A stretch of 22,066 bases of DNA from Gnetum montanum (taxonomy: Eukaryota > Streptophyta > Gnetopsida > Gnetales > Gnetaceae): positions 259,120-281,185 of the forward strand of contig MNCI01011404.1 in NCBI GenBank assembly GCA_015680685.1. The letters run 5' to 3'. Position numbers and translations under genes: made by a program. Positions 19,075-22,066 of the stretch are shown piece by piece. The notes beneath the pieces were generated by a model. It had not been told where the DNA came from. It was given only the letters and a program-made list of their open reading frames with translations, and searched no databases. Numbering within the stretch: position 1 is the first letter of the stretch; the number at the start of each line of letters is the position of its first letter.

Positions 19075-19885
19075 AACAACAAAAATTACATCATTCTCAC
19101 TTTTGCTTTTTGGAATACCATCACAAAATCCATTGACACACTTTTCCAAGGACCCTTGGGAATTGACAAAGGTATATAATGTCCATCCACTCCTTTACCT
19201 TCTTTGAACTTCTAACAAGTCAAACACTCCATATATTTCAAAACTATAGTTATCATACCAAGTCAAAAATAGTACCTACCCATAAGTTCTAATGTTTTAT
19301 CCCTATCCATGTAACCTGCCATGCCACTACAATGCTCTTTAAACAAGATCTTCTTTCTAAAATCATAATTAGGAATCCCTACCTTTGCATTCTTAAATAT
19401 GATATTCTCTCCATTGGTCTATCCTACTTAACAATGATTCTTTGAGGCTCCTTCAAACTTATATAAAATTACAATCATGTTCATACAAATTAGTAAAATC
19501 ACCCATACCTTCCACATGAGGTACACTAAAATTCACCACATGCACCCTAGACAATGCATCAGCCACCACATTGGCTTTTTCAATTTTTTGCTTTAACACA
19601 AATTTAAACTCATGTAATTGTACAATTCACCTCATGTTCTTTGTATTCAAATTCTTTTGAGAATTTAGAAATTATAGTGCTTTGTGGTCTATCATCAAAG
19701 TAAACTTCATGTGCAACAAGTCATATCTTTAAGGCTTGATTGCTTGAAGAATAGCATATAACTCCTTTTCATATGGGATATATTTTTTCCTTGACTCATT
19801 CAACTTCTCTAAAAGGAAATCAATAGATCTATCTTCTTGTGAAAGTACCCCACCACTGGCAGGTTCACTTGCATTTGTTCAAAAT
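19075..19885 (-). pseudogene. G2 RNase H to integrase start, duplicate copy B
   Basis: This is the distal copy of the same segment. It reads KFTLMIDHKAL, stop, FLNSQKNLNTKNMR, stop (stops at 19672-19674 and 19627-19629), then EKANVVADALSRVHVVNFSV with an intact ADALSR at 19546-19563. The H2C2 region (EHCSGMAGYMDRDKTLELMG, then ECLTC) follows, and then the integrase start VSMDFV near 19130. It stops abruptly at both ends: at 19885 it meets unrelated AT-rich DNA, so reverse transcriptase, protease, gag and 5' LTR of G2 are missing, and at 19075 it abuts the RNase H start of copy A. Confidence 0.82.
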
Positions 19886-20538
19886 TTCTTCTTGAATTTT
19901 TGGCTTATATAGTTTTGACTCTTAATCTTCTCGATGTGTTAATTCTAGAATATCTAAAACTCTAGACTATGAGAAAATGAGTTATAGAAATCTTGATAAT
20001 GCGTTTAATATGATGGTTGCTCAATAATTTAATTGCACTCATGACTGATGATAATGAATTGATAATTGAGAATGGAAGTTGATACTAGTGATAGATGTGT
20101 AAATGAGAGAAGAAATGAATATAAAAAATCTTGAAATTGTAAACAAAATTAAATGTCAAATTTATTACCTTCAAAATAGATCATTTCATTCATGTATGGC
20201 CTTATAATTTATCGAAAATAATTAGGGTCATACTTGGAGAACTTGAGAAGTCATTCCCCATAGTGAAAATAAAGAAATTTAGGAAAAATAAAGGTGAGTT
20301 GGGATCAAAATAGCTTACATTTGGCCATCAACTAAAAAATAAATAAAAATACTTTGACTTTGTGTACATTTTTCTTCATTTGGGTAGAGCATTGGACACT
20401 AGTTCTTAATAGTTACTCCTTTAGTATGCAATGGTTTTTATATCATTCTTATTTATTGTTATCTTGATGCCTACATTATTGCAAAGGTGATCATTTGTAT
20501 AATGACGAAGAGGTTTGGTAAGTAATTTTTTCAATTAT
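19886..20538. other. AT-rich spacer between G2 and LTR M
   Basis: I recognise no reading frame, RNA gene or element end. The sequence is unrelated to G2 pol from 19886 on. Confidence 0.45.
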
Positions 20539-21173
20539 TGATGAGCAGTGAGGTACCCCTACCCCCAACCATACGAATCACTAAGGTGTTACACATGATC
20601 TGGTTGAATTCTATGGACCTATAGTTATCTAGTNCATTATTGCCTATCTAGCCTAACATAAGTAACCATCCCTCTTTCTTGAACACATCTAGTGTAGTTG
20701 GGCTACCAAACATTAAGCATTTCTGGGTTACCAAGAACTATATGTATGCTTGAAGTGGTCATCCTTATGTTCATTAACTATTGGAGATAAATTGCTTAAT
20801 TGAAATGCAATAAAGTAAAGTGCATTAAAAGAAATATTAATCTAGTCTCAATGCTGCAAGGATTGTCAAAAGAGTTTGTTTTATTCCCATCACACTGCTA
20901 CGCTCAGGTACATCAGAGATCAAAAAAAAACCATACACACTTAGACTCCTTTTGCAGGTAGTCAAAAAATATTCTAACTCTAAGGAAAATAAACTGCAAG
21001 AGCTTCACTACTCTAGCTAAAAACTAATATTAAAAACTGACTCAAAACTAGAGCCCATGCACTATATTTATAGGCTAGCGTATATACCCCAATGTCTTAG
21101 CAAGATCTTGATGTCGTGTGTACCCGACATCATGTACCCAACATCAAAGCAAAGAAAAAATAGTGATTCATCA
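20539..21173 (-). mobile_element. LTR M, same family as element P
   Basis: On the minus strand this 635-bp LTR begins TGATGAATCAC at 21173 and ends CTGCTCATCA at 20539, with matching TGATGA/TCATCA ends. A GATGTT, GATGTC, GACATC series (21145, 21131 and 21115 counting down, spaced 14 and 16 bp) precedes a TATA box (CCTATAAATATAG, about 21064-21076). Words shared with the P 3' LTR occur in the same order: ATTGAGACTAGATTAAT and CTTGGTAACCCAG. A single undetermined base (N) is at 20634. Because a polypurine tract follows at 21174, this is a 3' LTR with internal sequence attached rather than a solo LTR. Confidence 0.75.
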
Positions 21174-21186
21174 TACCCCCATGACT
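21174..21186 (-). other. polypurine tract of element M
   Basis: The minus strand reads AGTCATGGGGGTA directly before the LTR start TGATGA. It differs from the P tract at one base. Confidence 0.7.
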
Positions 21187-21530
21187 AAATGAAAACTTAT
21201 CCTCGAGTGTAAAAGAGGAGAAACAAGTTCTTTACAAAATATATTGGATAGTATGGGATTATTAACTAACATACAACTAACTCATATGGAACATATAGAC
21301 TTTGAGAGCCCAAGTGTACAGAGATACATTTTTTTTTCCAAAATTAGATGTTCATGATAAGAGAAGGGAACACCCTAGATAACACTGACATCCAACACCC
21401 TAGAAGAATGAGAGAGAAGATCCAATGATCATGAAAGGTCCTCATTGTGTGGTGCTACTACATCATCCTTGGTGAAGGTAGTCCCACTTCTAGTCCATGA
21501 TTTCCACTACAATCACAACTGTTGGCACAT
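21187..21530 (-). other. 3' internal region of element M
   Basis: The minus strand carries TTAATAATCCCATAC and AAGTTTTCATTTAG in the same order as the P internal 3' region at 4845-4920. Beyond about 21400 the likeness to P fades, and the coiled-coil ORF of P is not recognisable. M may be truncated, or may belong to a subfamily with different internal sequence. Confidence 0.5.
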
Positions 21531-21789
21531 TTAGCCATTGTATGGAACAGAGACATGAGATGGTTGAGATTTTCTGAAATATTACAATACAAATATTTGA
21601 AATGGCAAGATGTGATTGGGAAAGGTATTAGTTTCTATCATTTTTTTTTAAATAAAGAAGAAGAAGAGAAAGAGATGGAAATCACTATGGGGATTTTAAT
21701 GAATTCTCCTGTAAAACGATAAGCATAAACCTTAGCCCTATTCCAAAGGGGAGACGTTGATTTCTTTTGGGACACATCACACAAATTAA
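21531..21789. other. spacer with GAA-rich stretch
   Basis: A purine-rich microsatellite-like stretch (AAGAAGAAGAAGAGAAAGAG) lies at 21656-21675 after a run of T. I see no gene. Confidence 0.4.
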
Positions 21790-22066
21790 ACAGAAAATCA
21801 GAATTTTTCACCATGGTATGAGCGCAAGGTACCAAGGCATCGTGCCTCTGGGAAGACCGCAATATTCACTGGCATTTTGCAGGTCACGATTGAGGACAAC
21901 GGTGCAACAGTGCAGACCACGACCGGAGGCAACGACGGAGAGGGCAGCAGAGACATCAACGTGACGTTATTCACGCAGAGAAAAGAAAAATGCGGCTGCG
22001 GCAGTCATCAAAAAATAGAGAAAAAGAAATGGACAGACATCAGCATTTCATTTTTTGTTGGGCAGC
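21790..22066 (+). other. CpG-rich stretch open in one frame to the window edge
   Basis: From 21790 to the end one plus-strand frame has no stop for 92 codons. It has no ATG, so it would need an upstream exon. It reads FSPWYERKVPRHRASGKTAI, then TIEDNGATVQTTTGGNDGEG, then KEKCGCGSHQKIEKKKW. CpG is frequent (13 in about 175 bases from 21840), unlike the rest of the window. I recognise no domain. It could be a host exon, a promoter or 5' untranslated region, or young inserted DNA. On the minus strand only shorter frames exist. Confidence 0.35.

Larger units (their letters stand above)
18205..19885. repeat. tandem duplication inside G2 pol (about 0.85 kb per unit)
   Basis: Unit A (about 18205-19040) and unit B (about 19070-19885) are direct repeats that match over their whole length, with an offset of 862 bases at the left end and 840 at the right. 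The junction word is ACAATAACAAAAATTACATC in A and ACAACAACAAAAATTACATC in B. Each unit holds RNase H, zinc finger and the first integrase block. Confidence 0.85.

Noticed and set aside
1-22066. CRISPR array, bacterial operon, rRNA
   Set aside because: No spaced identical repeats, no ribosomal sequence and no prokaryotic gene organisation; content is plant nuclear retroelements.

Overview
The window looks like intergenic DNA from the nuclear genome of a large-genome seed plant. It is AT-rich and packed with old, mutated retrotransposons in both orientations, and I see no intact host gene. The style (long LTRs, chromovirus, RTE-like LINE, heavy decay) would suit a gymnosperm, but the species cannot be settled from the sequence.

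Layout. 1-1380: no recognised gene; one weak degenerate frame at 423-776. About 1395-5425 (+): a non-autonomous LTR retrotransposon, called P here. It carries one 932-codon reading frame (1943-4741) with 24 in-frame stops and no frameshift, then a polypurine tract and a 3' LTR cut short near 5400-5425. About 5400-8780 (-): gag, protease, reverse transcriptase and RNase H of a decayed Ty3/gypsy element, called G1. About 9055-9945 (+): scattered protein-like fragments of unknown identity. 10639-12504 (-): a tRNA-Met-type primer binding site beside a possible 1.85-kb LTR. 13560-14984 (-): an RTE-like LINE reverse transcriptase. 14985-about 15990 (-): the 3' end of a second LINE (zf-RVT domain and poly(A)), apparently inserted into the first. 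About 16048-16125 (-): a tRNA-like, SINE-head-like sequence. About 16300-19885 (-): a 5'-truncated Ty3/gypsy chromovirus, called G2, with RNase H, H2C2 zinc finger, integrase, GPY/F module, chromodomain, polypurine tract and 3' LTR. Its RNase H-to-integrase segment is present twice in tandem. 20539-21173 (-): a 635-bp LTR, called M, of the same family as P, followed by its polypurine tract and 3' internal sequence. 21790-22066: a CpG-rich stretch open in one frame to the window edge.

The most unusual content is the P/M family. Its LTRs begin TGATGA, and M ends TCATCA. They carry a U3 array of GATATC/GATGTC-like words spaced mainly at 14 bp just upstream of a TATA box. The P copy encodes one long protein (basic start, globular region, Gln/Pro-rich linker, long coiled coil) in place of gag-pol. 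G2 has an analogous but denser GACATC/GATGTC cluster in its U3. Stops throughout the window are mostly former Gln, Trp or Arg codons, as expected from deamination of methylated cytosine. None of the coding regions here appears able to make a full-length protein.
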